NCBI GenBank assembly: GCA_039654915.1
Contig: CM077599.1
Span: forward strand, 84,777,001-84,841,000
Length of the DNA: 64,000 nucleotides
Direction: 5' to 3'
Origin: Aquilaria yunnanensis
Lineage: Eukaryota > Streptophyta > Magnoliopsida > Malvales > Thymelaeaceae
This document shows positions 25,101 through 37,369 of the stretch, one piece after another. The translations under genes were made by a program, and so were the position numbers. Every line of letters begins with the position of its first letter. Position 1 is the first letter of the stretch. The notes beneath the pieces were generated by a model. That model was not told where the DNA came from, did no database searches, and saw only the letters and a list, made by a program, of their open reading frames with translations.

Positions 25101-25592
25101 AAGTTCTTTGGTTTCCCTAACCATGAGCTGCAGTTGAAAGTCGGTGTTCCAGTTATGTTGTTGCGTAACTTGAATCAATCTCTGGGGTTATGCAACGGGA
25201 CACGCATGGTTGTGACAAGGTTGTCACAGACTGTCATTGAAGTAGAAATTATCACAGGCTTGAACTCTGGACATAAGGTTTTTTATACCACGTGTTGAAA
25301 TGGTCCATTCCGACACTGCCTTACCATTCATGTTCAACAGAAGGCAATTCCCATTGAAGGTTTGTTTTGCTATGACAATTAATAAGAGTCAAGGACAAAC
25401 ATTCAATCATGTTGGCCTTTATCTCCCACATCCAGTCTTCAGCCATGGTCAATTGTATGTTGCTGCTTTCACGTGTCACCAGCCCTTCAGGTTTTCGTGT
25501 CCTACTTCAATCAGATGATCATAATGGCTCACTCACACGAAATATCGTCTATCGTGAAGTGTTCCAACGTTTATATCGCTCTTCGTCATAGC
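19109..25592 (+). pseudogene. Helitron Rep/PIF1-like helicase pseudogene
   Basis: This gene would start rolling-circle transposition. The N-terminal part (from ATG 19109) has a stop at 19142 and is split by the solo LTR. The HUH nuclease motif is seen as VEFQKRGLPHAHI (about 22698-22736), and the two-tyrosine motif as KYLCKYVTKG (about 23120-23150). The helicase domain shows Walker A GSGGTGKT (about 24209-24232), Walker B VIWDEAPM, GGDFRQ, and motif VI NKSQGQTF. An intron is likely at 22579-22681. Damage includes in-frame stops at 22101, 22209 and 23186, a disrupted stretch near 23480-23600, and frameshifts near 25280 and 25480. The 561-codon stretch 23613-25298 remains open. Confidence 0.88.
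19342..20758 (+). mobile_element. Solo LTR of a copia-type retrotransposon
   Basis: The 1417-bp unit begins TGTTAG and ends CCAACA and is flanked by the perfect 5-bp duplication CATCC (19337-19341 and 20759-20763). Removing the unit and one duplication rejoins the Helitron N-terminal frame (…RGHVHP before, TIHSTQP after). This confirms the boundaries. A TATA-like CTATAAATA lies at 20396-20404. There is no internal domain, so it arose by LTR-LTR recombination. The copia call is from the TGTTRG/CCAACA ends and is moderately sure. Confidence 0.92.
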
Positions 25593-25701
25593 TTCACATT
25601 GTTATATACGATGTATGTCATTATTCATTTACTGTTTGTTCTTATTTCTTTTATACCAATTTACTCAATTTCACATCAGTTCTTCTTAGTTGCTGTCAGG
25701 A

Positions 25702-28319
25702 ATGAATTCACAATTCACACCAGTCATGCACTTGAGTCCCCTTAGTTATCGATGGACAATCAAGGTCCGTCTTACACGCCTTTGGGATGTTATTAATGTT
25801 ACCACATTAAAGTCCTATGGAATTGGTATGACATTGCTTGATCAGAAGGTACTTCTTCCTTATCCGCTTTTAACTTCTATAGACATCAATAGCATTGACT
25901 TAGATCTTTACACAACTGGTTGTTTGTTATGTTATATCTAACTCGACTCCATTTTTTTGCCCCTTTTCTTCTCATTTGTTTCCCTGAGCAGGTCTATTTA
26001 CGTCACCCTGATAATATTCAGTTATGTGGTATGACTCACTTCACTCATCAAGTTACAAGTTAAGTTGTTATTCTACTTAATAAGCAATTATAGCCCTTTC
26101 ATAATTCATAGATGTCATTGGGAAACTCATTGCCATTGGTGATGCCACTGAGACTATCAGATCTAATGTCATAGCAACAAATAGGCGTATCATAACGCTT
26201 CAAAATTTGAGGTTCTCCTTTCTACCTTATACTACATTTACTTTGTGTCCAATTTGTGTCTGTGTTCCCCTTAATTCATTGTTGCTTACATGTTAACGTA
26301 TTGTGTAGTGGCTTTACTACTGACATAGCTTTGTGGGGAGATCAAGCTGATCTGGTTGACTTCAATACATTGAAGGGTGCCCAACCAACTTATATTCTGG
26401 TTATCACTTCGACGTCTGTTAGGCTATGTCAAGGTTTGCACTATATTAACCTGCAATCATCTTCTTATTTTCTTCTTTTACTGACGTTTCAATATGTCTC
26501 CTTTTTCTTAACATGTAGGATAGTATAACCTCGCTTCAACATCTGCTACTAAAGTCTATGTTAATATTGAAATCGATGAGGCCCGACAATTCTTGAGCTC
26601 GTATGCCCCTGACACTTCGTGCTTTACTTATGTTTGTTTTCCTTTAACTACACCCTATTATGCCTTATTTTCTATTTTCACTTACAAATCTTTACTGTTT
26701 CCTTTTAACTCATCCACTGGGATTGATGTTGTACGTGATTATGTCCCTTCTATACCTAATTGACGCACTGAACTTAGGGTCATATATGGCCGCCGGAGAA
26801 CAATTGCGGACGTTAAGGATTTGCTTACTCGCGGGCCCTTATTTGTGAGACACATTACTCTTTTTTTACTTATACGTACACAACATTAGTGCATACTATG
26901 TCCTTAACATCGAAACCAATATTTTTCCCCAAGACAATGTCTACTCTATCCGCGCCGTAGTTTCTAACTTGCTTATTGACAGAGGGTGGTGGTACTTAGC
27001 CTGCAAAAAGTGTTGCAAAAAAGTTCAACCAATCGGGTGAACTTATTTCCGTGATCATTGCAACATTGTCAATCGCACCCCACCTATGCGGTATTAATTT
27101 CTCCTTCCTTTAATTGCAACCATTCTATATTCATTGTTCCTTTCTTTCTTAACACCATATTATATGTGACCATATAAACTTACATTACAGCTATAAGGCT
27201 ATCGTTCGAGTACGTGACTCCACAGGAGACATCCTCTTCACAATGCTTGACTCAGTTCCTGCGAAGTTCTTTAACTCTCCCGCTTCAGTTCTCCGTTCAC
27301 TTGAACAATCGGTTTTTATCACTACTTTTAACCAAATAAAAACATATTTCACACCATTATTCAATATTTGCCTTCCACTCTCACTTCGATATACTTAATA
27401 ATATCTTCGCATCCTCTGACAAATTTTACAGGATGATGGACCATCAAAACTTCAGCAGCGGTTTCAACAGTCACTGAATGAAGAGTTTATTCTTGAGTTT
27501 GAACTTTCTTCATTTAACTTTCAAAAGCCTTCTTCCCCTATTACCTTGCGCAAGTTTCACATGATTAACCCTAATGAAGAGGCGCTTGCATTCCAACTGA
27601 AAGAACAACTTGTGTGCTCCTCAAACCTTTTTGGGTCCACTTATGTGCTATTTATTACATCATTCTAATATAATTACCATTTCCTATGTGTTTTAGAGAC
27701 CAGCCCAGATGATACAGACATCTTATTCTTAGCCACAGGAACGACACTTTCCCATAAATCAACGACCAATTTCGCCCCCTCAATCAGACTCTGTGTATGC
27801 CACCATGCCTGTTTTGACTTTGTTGCCCATTATTTTAACATACTTCTTTATTCTCTTACATTCATTGCTTTTTTTCAGTGGCCCTGGTCATTCTCATTCT
27901 CCTTCTCACTCATGCTATCACGGTAACTTATCAATAACTGAATTTGAAGTTGTTTCCTCCCTGTAAGCATAATGCCCCCCATACTTCTTATTCTTTCTAC
28001 GAAACTACACTTACTTTGACCTTTCCAATGTTAATGCACAACAGGTTGAAACTAAAGGATACCCCATCCCTATCCCGTCCTCACACTACACCTCTTGACA
28101 ATGTGTACCAAATCATTGCAGCCCATGAATGGTAATTCTTTTCTTCTATTCTATTTTTTTTAAAACACCTTATATATATACGTCTATCAATACATTATAT
28201 CTAACTATTTACATGATTCCCCATAACACTGAGAATTGTTTTTCTTACAGGATTGATTTAATTGAGAACTTCGATGTTGCTGCTATATTTTCGGACATTG
28301 AACATCTTCCTCATACCTG
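25702..28319 (+). pseudogene. Helitron-borne RPA70-like (replication protein A subunit 1) gene, broken
   Basis: RPA70 proteins bind single-stranded DNA through OB folds; plant Helitrons often carry such a gene. Exon 1 (25702-25848) gives WTIKVRLTRLWDV and GMTLLDQK, the first OB fold. Later exons show DVIGKLIAIGDA, DIALWGDQA followed by a YILVITSTSVRLCQG match, SATKVYVNIEID, and a zinc-finger-like WWYLACKKCCKKV in the C-terminal domain. Introns with GT-AG borders separate them. A TGA directly after the zinc-finger start (about 27040) breaks the frame. The last exon ends near 28319, about 160 bp before the Helitron terminus. Confidence 0.75.
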
Positions 28320-28478
28320 ACTGTCATTTATCCGCACAAGATGTTGTAGTTATTATTGTTTTCCTTTTTTTTTGTCCCCCCCCCCCCAAAGTCTCAATGC
28401 ATTTCTTCCCTTGCGTGATTACATTACATTTTTTTATATCAACAACTTTCCCGTCCGTTAGACGGGTTATGAAACTAG

Positions 28479-29022
28479 TTTTTTATTAAAACAGAAAATT
28501 TGTCAAGTAATTTTTTATTGAAATAGATATAAAAAAATATTATTTTATTCAGATAAATTTCTGATTTTATAATATATTGTACATTCTATAAAATCTGTTA
28601 TTCAAGATATGGTAAAAATCTTATAAGAAGTGATGTTTGCTCGGTAAAAGATGTTATTGAAAACATGATGGTATTTTTATAAATAAAACAAAACTAAAGA
28701 ATCAACACATTGCAGTATAGTTACTCAGGATGAAAAAATGTTCGAATGGAAATATTTGTAGGAAAATGTGCAGATTTAAAACAATTATTGTTATGAAGTT
28801 ATTTCCTATTAAAAAAATGATTAGATTAGACCCCAAATGGATGAAATACACATTTTCCAAAGACGAAAAGTAGATAGAAGTGAGAGAAACAAGCAACCAA
28901 AAAAGGGGAAAAAGACGAAAAGCAAAGCATCTTCGAAGAGGCAGATCCCTTGGCAGAGGCGACAAATGCCGAAGACAATGAACTTAATCGAGATATGTTA
29001 TGTTTGTGGCCTTCATAAGTCC
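28479..29022. other. Spacer between Helitron end and the Bet v 1-like gene
   Basis: Up to about 28690 the sequence resembles the degenerate repeat at 13455-13905. The rest is the presumed promoter and leader of the next gene. The frame is open upstream to an ATG at 28837, but the added residues are Lys/Arg-rich and unlike the family. Confidence 0.4.
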
Positions 29023-29642
29023 ATGGCAGCACCAACAGCTAGCGTGAGCAGGCCAGTACACTTGTGGACTGTATCAATGAAGGGTGAGATCACAGCCGAG
29101 ACGCCGATCGAAGCACCGGCCGATGTGATGTGGGCTGCCTACCGCGGCAAGGAGCTCGGTTTGCTTGTCAACAAGCTGCTCGGAGACACCGTGGGAAGAG
29201 TCGAATTCGAAGGTGATGGAGGAGTCGGAACTGTCGTTAAGCTCACATTCCCACCAGGTTGGTTTTGCACTGGTTACGAAAGTTGTTCTTAACATCTATA
29301 TATATATATTCTTACATCGTAGTCTCACCCTGTTGGAAGCCTTACTGTGCAGGGACGCCTGGGCCAGGCTATATGAAAGAATTATTTGTAGTACAAGACG
29401 ATGAGAGGAGGTTGAAGGTAACTGAACAGATAGAAGGAGGATACAGAGCGCTCGGCTTCGATCTCTACCGGATCAAGTTGGAGATTGTCGAGAAGGATTC
29501 GGCATCATCCATCGTCCAGTCATCCATCGAGTATGAACTGGACGATAGTCTGGCCGAGCTGGTTTCACATGTCAGCACACAGGCCCTTGAAACAATCGCA
29601 CATACGGTCGGCCGACATCTCCTGGAGACAAAAGTGAAATAA
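29023..29642 (+). CDS. Norcoclaurine-synthase-like protein of the Bet v 1 / PR10 family
   Basis: Two exons, 29023-29257 and 29353-29642, joined in phase 1 within FPPG-TPGPGY, the position where Bet v 1-family genes usually carry their single intron. The product is about 174 residues of SRPBCC fold: MKGEITAETPIEAPADVMW start, a GDGGVGTV glycine loop, the FPPGTPGPGYMKE strand, EGGYRALGF, and a C-terminal helix. These features match S-norcoclaurine/norbelladine synthase-like proteins more closely than classical PR10. Family members bind small hydrophobic ligands, and some catalyse Pictet-Spengler or related condensations in alkaloid pathways; activity here is unproven. The N-terminus is about 18 residues longer than usual if the ATG at 29023 is used, and an internal ATG (MKGEI) is the alternative. 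No pathway neighbours are visible. Confidence 0.85.
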
Positions 29643-30182
29643 AGTATCAATCAATGTTCGGCTTCCAAATAAAACCACAAGTTGGGCAGAAGCCTAGGAT
29701 TGGTAATGGAAGTTCATGGGCTCTTTTTCTTTTTCAGTTTAACTGTGTAATGTGGAAGTAGTTTCCTACAGGATAGTACTTGCAACACAAGTATCATCGA
29801 TATATCTACTCTAGTTTACCTGAATGATATGCTTCATGATGGAGAATTCTATACACCAAACAAGATATATTCTTCAAACTAAGCATTTTGAGAAGGCCAG
29901 AGCCTCCCCCATTGAATTTCGCAGGAACAATTATGTCCACTTATGTGCAAGATCAACTATCTTGCACGTCTGTCCTGCAGCGGGTGAGGCCATTTTTGTG
30001 CTTGTCATAAGAGATGAAAGAATGATTAACAACGAATCTGTCTAACAAATTTCATTTTGAACATTGAGATGTCCTGCCTCGTCTGGGGTTCTATTTGTAA
30101 CACCAGTAATACATAGAACAGTTGTTTTGGTCCAGTTGAAAGTGATTTGGTTTGTGGCTTCTAACTATAAAAGCCGACTGCT
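29643..30182. other. 3' flank of the Bet v 1-like gene
   Basis: Likely contains the 3' untranslated region of the gene ending at 29642. A short ORF at 29824-30045 has no recognisable features. No transposon ends seen. Confidence 0.4.
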
Positions 30183-33100
30183 TGGGAGAAGGAAGGTACT
30201 CAATCATGCCAGTAAGCGTTGAAATTACATTGGAAATGGTTGGCCTATCTTCAACATATTCTTACACGCAAAGCAACCCCACATGCCTGTACCTTTAAAT
30301 TTCTTTCTGGACTCATGAATCTGATACAGTGGGATCTACAAATGCTGATATATCATCCTCATTCAACAATCCCTAGGGCTAGGGCTATAATGACCAAATA
30401 ACTTAACAGTGAAAGAATTCCATGAGTGGGATTGTTGTTAAGAACAGAGGCTTGACAGGAATCATATGCACGGATTGTCCAACTTACTTGCTCTAGAAGG
30501 CACAGAGAAAGCTCACCATCATCAGATCCATTTCTTATTCCACTGACAATCTTCAAGACCAAGACACCGAAACTGAAAACATCGAACTTTTCTGAAAATC
30601 TTTCTCACAGTTACATACTCAGGTGGCAAATAACCACTGCATTTCACCATATAAAGGAGTTAGCATTCTCATCATAGCTAGATAACTACATAGATAAGAA
30701 GCAAAAAATACATAGATAAAAAGCCGGCAACTCACTATGTGCACACAACCTTTTTAGTGTCTACTTGATCTTCTGTAGAGTTAAAAACCCTTGCTATCCC
30801 AAAGTCAGAAAGAAATTTTTGCATTCAAATCTTGATCCAACAAAATACTACTTGCTTTTAGATCTCTATGTATGACCCTTGGCCTAGAATCCTTGTGAAG
30901 GTAGAGCAGAGTTCGAGCAATACCTTCTATGATGCTCAGGCATCTAAACCGGGTAAGGAATTTTTTATTCTGTGAATCCGCAGATGTTGACACAAAAAAA
31001 AAAGAATTTGAAACTTGAGTGGAAGCAATAGGTTCTTTTTCTCCAGTTCAATTTTTGCTCCATGTTGAAGCTTTTATGCCTTAAATCGATCAGAAGCTGA
31101 GTAGCTTAAGAGCCTGTAAAGTATACTGTTGGGCTAGCTAAAGATAAAATCATCCAAGCACTTGTTTGGCATGCACTCATAATAAGCCAGTACTTTTTCT
31201 TCCCCCTGTAGGCAGCAGCCGAGAAGGCTCACAAGATTACAATGTTGTAGCTTAGAGATCACCAGCACCTCATTGATGAATCCTTCTGGCCCCTGCGGAG
31301 AAGCATGCGAAGTCCATTGACTGCTATTTCTTTACCAACTTGTAGTTTCCGCTGTAAGCAAATCTTGTTGGGTCAAGAACTGCCACCTAAAGGTGAAGGT
31401 TGAGAAGTTGTATGTCGGTAAAGCATATACACCTTGTATACCACACCAAAACCACTCTGGCCAAGTTTAGTTTCCTGACTGAAATTGTTAGTTGCGGTTA
31501 ATAGTTATCAAAGTCAAACAGTTCAATTCCTTGGAATCGAACTTTGCTTTTCTCTTTCTTGAAATGATCATGGCTTTTCCCTACTCCATCTCCATTCTTC
31601 TCCTTCTTTCCTGATGCATGATACTTATTACCACATATGTATCTTATATGAAGCTGTTAAGAAACTATTTCATACAGAACATACCTGTACTTTTAGATGC
31701 CTTTCTTCCTAGGAAAAAGATTGAAATGACACCAGCAATTGTCTCCAAGAGGGATAAAATAATGACAACCACTCGTGTTCAACCTTGGAGTAATAATTAT
31801 GTACCAACTAGTCATGAAGGATAGCATGGACTAGTCTTAAACAATAATAGAAAGCAAAACTTGACAGAAGATACAAAAGGTGAGAAGTATCCTACCTTCA
31901 TGTGAAGTAACTCGTGGAGAGCCAGCCCTTCCTCCAGTACCAAGAAAAGGATTTAATGTAACAGCTAGCTTGACAGAAGATGCAAAAGGTGGAACAGGTC
32001 CAGAGACATTATTGTTGGAAACATAAAGGACCTGATGATTAGATAGTTTTGTCAAGCCGTAAGGAATAGAGCCCACCCAAGTTATTGGCATTCAGGTGCA
32101 GCACTTGTAGCCCTTTCAAATTCACAAGTTCTGGAGAAATGGTACCCGTAAATTGCTGTTTCGCAAAACTTATATTTACAATTTAATTCCCCGAGTTGCA
32201 TGCCTCAAAGAACCAATTTTTGCAACCGTTGTTCCTTGTCCATGATTCAGAGAGCTTCAGTGGCTACCCCAAGGATTCCCCTATGTGAAGCAATGTAGCA
32301 ACCTCAGGATCACAGGGGAACTAGTTTTTGTGCAGAAATTGTTTCCTTCTACATATACCTCCTTGGAACTATTGAGCGTGGATGGAAAAGGCCCTTGTTA
32401 TTTATTTCTAGACAATGAGACAATTTTAAGAGGGTTGAAGGGAGGGATTTGGGTACACTACACGCCCAGTGAGATGATTGCCATCCAAATAAAGTTTTTA
32501 AAAGTTCTTTCACTGGGAAAGGTCTGGGATAGGACTTGTGAACTGATTTGCTTAGCATGTCAATGTTTCCCGATAGCCCTGCTTCCACGAGGCTCAAATC
32601 AATAATAGTAGAATTGATTAAAGACTTGGGCAATGGGTCCCGTTCAAGTTACTGTGAGATAGACCAAAACGAGCCACATGCCAATCATCAAATACATCGG
32701 AGATAGGACCAACAACACTAGCATTCCTGGTTAGAAATACCTTAAGAAATTTCAGTCGAACCAGCTCCTTGGAGGGTATCGTCCAAGGGGAAAGAAAAGG
32801 ATTGTTGCTCAAAAATATGAGCCTCAGTTGATCATATGGAAGGCCTTGGAAGAAGTCTGGTCCATTGCTGGTGAACTTGTACATCTGCAAATTTTAAACT
32901 TCCACGGAGGTGAGGTTGGCTAGAGAGGGAAGCGGGCCAGATTAGGAGTTCATTAAAGGTCAAGGGAAGTCAAGCAGGGGAGGGATGGAAAGAGGGGTGG
33001 TAAAGAACCGATTAGAGACCTCCAAATGAGTTGGATCTTGTTACTATGCCCATCAGTGCACCTAATGCCACCCCATTTGCAGTAATCAGAAGAGGAATTT

Positions 33101-33242
33101 GTGGACCAGTTAGAAGGGGCAGGGTGAAGTGCCACGCGAGCTCTACCATGGCTGCATTGTCATCAGCTGCTGCATCACGGTGGATACAGAGGAGAAGGGT
33201 CATAACGAGGAGACAAGAATGTCGAATTGTATGGGAATCCAT
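30183..33242 (-). pseudogene. Receptor kinase copy C, degraded
   Basis: A diverged copy of the chimeric receptor genes. The start (ATG at 33242, signal peptide then ADDNAAMVELA) shifts frame within about 40 residues into SNWSTNSSSDYCKWGGIRC. LRR fragments continue through 32349-32890 and the second LRR block at 31837-32091. Kinase exon remnants include the HRD segment [14 protein letters not shown] (about 30850-30880) and, near 30230-30260, VEDRPTISNVIS from the last exon. Stops and frameshifts interrupt nearly every exon. Exon order matches genes A and B, including the switch from TMK-type LRR to DLSV kinase. Confidence 0.85.
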
Positions 33243-34017
33243 AAGATTTCAATGACCTTACAGTGCTTCTGGCGTAAGATAACTAGTTTGTTACAAGCTC
33301 TAGACAGAAACAAGCCAAACTTGAAAGTTGATCATAGCTATATTGCCGTCGTAAGACAAAATAATGACTTGGCAGGATTATGTTTGATGAAATAATCGAT
33401 GCAAGATGAGAGCTTGAACCTTGAACCATTTTTTTTCATTTCCTGCTATTTGGCTTCTAGAGCAGCGAATATAACAAGACTAGTTAGTTAATCGGCACCA
33501 TATTCATTACTTCAAGAAGCTTCTTACTAACGAATTTTTTTGTCATTATTGCTCTTGTTTAATTCATTTCTTGAACTTTTTTTTTTCTTTCTATAAGCAT
33601 GGGTACGCAATGTTTTTTTTTCTTTTCTTTTACTTTCTGGAATCGAGTTTCCTATAACTTTTGACCTGTATTTAGACAAAAATTAAAAAAAAAAAAAAAA
33701 AAAAAAAAGATAAATAAATCTTATACATCTAGGCTTGGCATGACCATGGAGCCCTCGTATTGCCTCTAGCCTATAGTACCAAACATTATTCATCCTACCT
33801 ACCAATTTGCCATGTATATACGACAGCAATATTCAAACAACTATGTATTTCACGGTAGTCATGTTTTTGCCTCCTAGCTAATGACAAACGAGACACCTTG
33901 TACCCGAAGCAAGTGATGATCTCGGAAGTTTCAAGGATCCCAAAAGGCTTCAACATTGTCTCCTAATAGTTAACCCCTGCCTCTGCATCCACCTCATTGT
34001 AGCTGATGTCAGTGCAG
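33243..34017. other. Spacer between head-to-head pseudogenes C and D
   Basis: This would have been a shared upstream region of the two divergent receptor copies. It contains a poly-A run at 33686-33709 and otherwise unremarkable AT-rich sequence. No gene seen. Confidence 0.4.
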
Positions 34018-36918
34018 CCATGCCAAAGCTTGCGGCAGCACTGCAACCCACATCTCTACCTGGTCCGCCAATTCCTCTTCTGACTAATGCAACCAGGATG
34101 GTGTTAACCGCAAGAATGGACAGGTCACTGAAATCGTTCTCCAGTTAAGATCTATGACTGGTTCTCTACCACCTCGCTTTCCATCCCTCCCGGCTTTGTA
34201 CAAACACAATCTCAGTAAATTCCTTGTCTTCCCCTCTTCCCTTTCTTGCCAGCCTCACTGCTCTAACATATTTGAATTTGGAGATGAACAACTTCAGCTG
34301 CACTGGACCAGACTTCTTTCAAGGCCTTCAAAGTAAGATACTGAACGTCATATCTCAGCAATAATCCCTTTCTTTCACCCTGGACATTACCCTCTAAGTA
34401 GTTTGTCCAATTCCCAGTTCTTCAAATCTTTCATGCCAATAATGCTGGTCTTGCTGGACCTATTCCTGAAATGTTTGATGCTGGGTCTGTAATTACTTCA
34501 GAATTTTCTCACAATAGCATGAACGGTTCGTTACCTGAATCCTTCAGCAAATCTGAGATTGTGGATTTGAGTCTTGAAAAAGCAGGCCTATCAGGAACCA
34601 TTGAGGTGCTCAGCCGGATGTGTTCTTTAATCAGGGTTGAGCTAGCAGGAAATCACTTCCCCGGTCCTATCCCCAACTTCACGAAATGTTAGTAGTTAAA
34701 AGAACTATATGATAATTGTCTCTCTAGAGTCATGATTCTCTTCTTTCATCCACTACTATTTAAATTGTGTCAGTATCCAAAAACAAATTACAAGGGCTTT
34801 ATGCATCCAAGCTCAATAGTTCCATGGAGGCATATCTTGATGGAACAGCTTTTGCACAGAAATGGTTCTGCTCGTGATCCTCAGGCCACCACATTGCTTG
34901 ATGACAGTGGAGTCGTTAGGTTACCTGTTGAAGTTCTCTGAATCCTGGAAAGGCAATGATGCTTGCAAAAATTGGTCTTTTGTAACATGCAACTCATAGA
35001 ATGAAATTATAAATGTTACCAGTACAATTTCTCCAGCATTTGCCAATTTGAAAGGGCTACAAGAGCTGCAGTTGAATGACAAGAACTTGGTGGGGTCCAT
35101 ACCTTCTAGTTTGACAACACTAACTCATCGTCAGGTCCTTGATGTTTTTTATAATTATCTCTCAGGATCTATACCTCTTGCATCTTCTACCAAGTTAGAT
35201 GTCAAATCCTCTACTGGATGGTAGAAGCCCTCCGCCAATTGAAGAAGATTGACCAGCTCCTCCAAATGCGCATGCAGGTAGAATCTCTAGTTCTCTATTT
35301 AGCACTGAAACTTGAACGCCACTAATCATTAGTGGGAAAAGAAAATGTTTTTCATGGACTAACTTATACAATTACTGCTCCAAAGTGGAAAGAACATCAA
35401 ACAAGTGGTTATCATAAGGATGATAGCCAGTGCCATTTCCATCATTTTCCTAGGAAAACATCCACAGGTACAGGTCCGATCTCTATTAATAATATTCTTT
35501 ACAAATTCATATAATCAACAAATATGCGAAGAAAGTCAGCATCAGGAACAAGGAGAAGAGTGGAGAGCGCAGAGAGGAAACATATCTAAGGTCTTCTGCT
35601 CAGGATCAAATTGCCAAGCGAAAAATAAAGTCCAGCTACAAGAGATAAAATTGTTCAGCTTTGATAAACTGGCAGCTGCAACTAACAATTCCAATCCAGG
35701 TAATAAACTTGGCCAGGGTGGTTTTGTTGCGGTATATAAGGTATGTCTACCTCTACATAAACCAAATTATTTGCCTTCACCTCTAAGTGGCACCTGTTGA
35801 TCCTGTATGATATCTTCTGACAGGAGAGACTACAAGACGGGAAAGAAATGCCAGTAAGGAGACTTCAGCAAGCTTCTCCCCACTGGCCGGAAGAATTTAT
35901 CAAAGAGGCAGTGGTGATCTTAGGCTACAGCACCATAATCCTGTGAGACTTCTCGCACATGCCAAACAAGAGCTTGGATGCCTTTATCTTTGGCTAGCCC
36001 AGTATTATGTTCAACAAGCTCTTAGCCTCTGCAGCTTCTGATTTATGGCATAGAAGCTTTCATGGCAAGTATAAGAGTTAGAGAGAGATAATCTATTACA
36101 TCTGCTCAAGTTTCAATTCCTTGTTCTCTATTTCTGTCAAAAACTGCAGATTCACATAAGAAAAGCTCATCAGCTGGAATAAACGCCTGAGCATCATACA
36201 AGGCACTGCTCGAGGTCTGATCTACCTTCACAAGGATTATAGGCCGAGGATCATAAATAGAGATCTAAAAGCAAGTAAGATTTTGTTGGATCAAGATTTG
36301 AATCCAAAAATATTTGACTTTGGGATAGCAAGGATTTTTAACTGTACAGAATATCAAGTCAATATCAAAAGGGTTATGGGCACAGTGAGTTACTAACTAT
36401 TTATTCAATTTACACTTTATACCCATGTCTTTATCCGGGCTGAGAACTCTATCTCCTTTTTGCTAAAATGAGTGTGAGTGGTTAAATATCATCTGAATAC
36501 GTATTGAAAGTAAGATTTTCAGATAAATCTGTTCTGTTCAGCTTTGGGTCTTGATCTTGGAGATTGTGAGATGAAGAAGAAATGAATTTGATGATGATGA
36601 GCTTTCTTTATGCCTTCTAGAGCAAGTTGGACCATCCATTACTCTTCTTGAGCCTGTATTCCTAATTAAGCAGCACCATTTGTATTTCACAGTTCAGGAA
36701 ATTATTCACTGTTAAATTATTTGGCCATTTTATGCTTGGAGACTGTAGAATTAGGACAATATATTCTCCTTCATAGATCCTGATATATCAGACCCAGGAA
36801 TAGATGAAATCTTGAGGGGCACACATGTGGGTTGGCTTTGTGTACAAGAAAATGTTGAAGAGCATGATTGAGTGCCTTCTTTCTCCAAAGCAGCCTGCTT
36901 TCATTAGTAAATCATGAA
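34018..36918 (+). pseudogene. Receptor kinase copy D, degraded, opposite orientation
   Basis: The fourth copy runs on the plus strand. LRR fragments are seen at 34154-34240 (MTGSLPPRFPSLPAL) and 34471-34692 (SHNSMNGSLPES, then VDLSLEKAGLSGTIEVLSRM). The second LRR block at 35030-35200 is broken. Kinase exon 3 survives at about 35625-35742 (FSFDKLAAATNN and NKLGQGGF, then a GTATGT donor). Later exons at 35824-36000 and 36150-36390 carry stops and changed catalytic positions (HRD is lost). The last exon is recognisable at about 36775-36918 by GWLCVQENVE. It is head to head with copy C. Confidence 0.82.
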
Positions 36919-37369
36919 ACAGATGTTATATTACTACTGTTTCACTTTCAACCACTGATAAGAAAGGACACCTCAAGAAAAGTAAAGTTTTTAGACATGT
37001 TTTTTTGTTAACCATTCTTTAGTATGCTCCATAGCTTAAAATGGTGAATAATAGTTTATACGCCAGAACACTTGTTTTGACGTAGTACTGGAGGTTTAAA
37101 GAATATGAAGCATAAAAACAAGCACCATAAATATCTCAATAGCATGTTTCATCTCCTATCACATATAGTAGTCAAGCGTGGATCCAAGCATGAAAGCAAC
37201 TGTAATGAATTCTTTGCGAAGCCAATGTTTTAGCAATCATAACCTTATATATGTTAGAGCAAAGAAGTGAGGTTAGGACAATTTTAAGATGTCTGGGCAT
37301 GCAAGTGAGACATGATGCCTAAGCCAAACCCCTAAACTGAAAACTTTTTTGACCTGCTGAAAAGGTTGC
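36919..37369. other. Non-coding spacer
   Basis: AT-rich sequence downstream of pseudogene D. Nothing recognisable. Confidence 0.4.

Larger units (their letters stand above)
19109..28478 (+). mobile_element. Decayed Helitron (Rep/helicase and RPA-like genes), 3' end defined
   Basis: The 3' end is classical: hairpin CCCGTC-CGTTA-GACGGG at 28450-28466, a short spacer, then CTAG at 28475-28478 followed by host T. Inside are a Rep/PIF1-helicase gene and an RPA70-like gene in the same direction, as in many plant Helitrons. The 5' end (A then TC) was not found; the start given is the first codon of the Rep gene and the true boundary is upstream. A solo copia LTR interrupts it. Multiple stops and frameshifts show it can no longer make its own transposase. 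Confidence 0.85.

Noticed and set aside
28376..28387. Run of about 11 C
   Set aside because: Homopolymer inside the Helitron; length is probably uncertain in the assembly and it carries no function I can argue.
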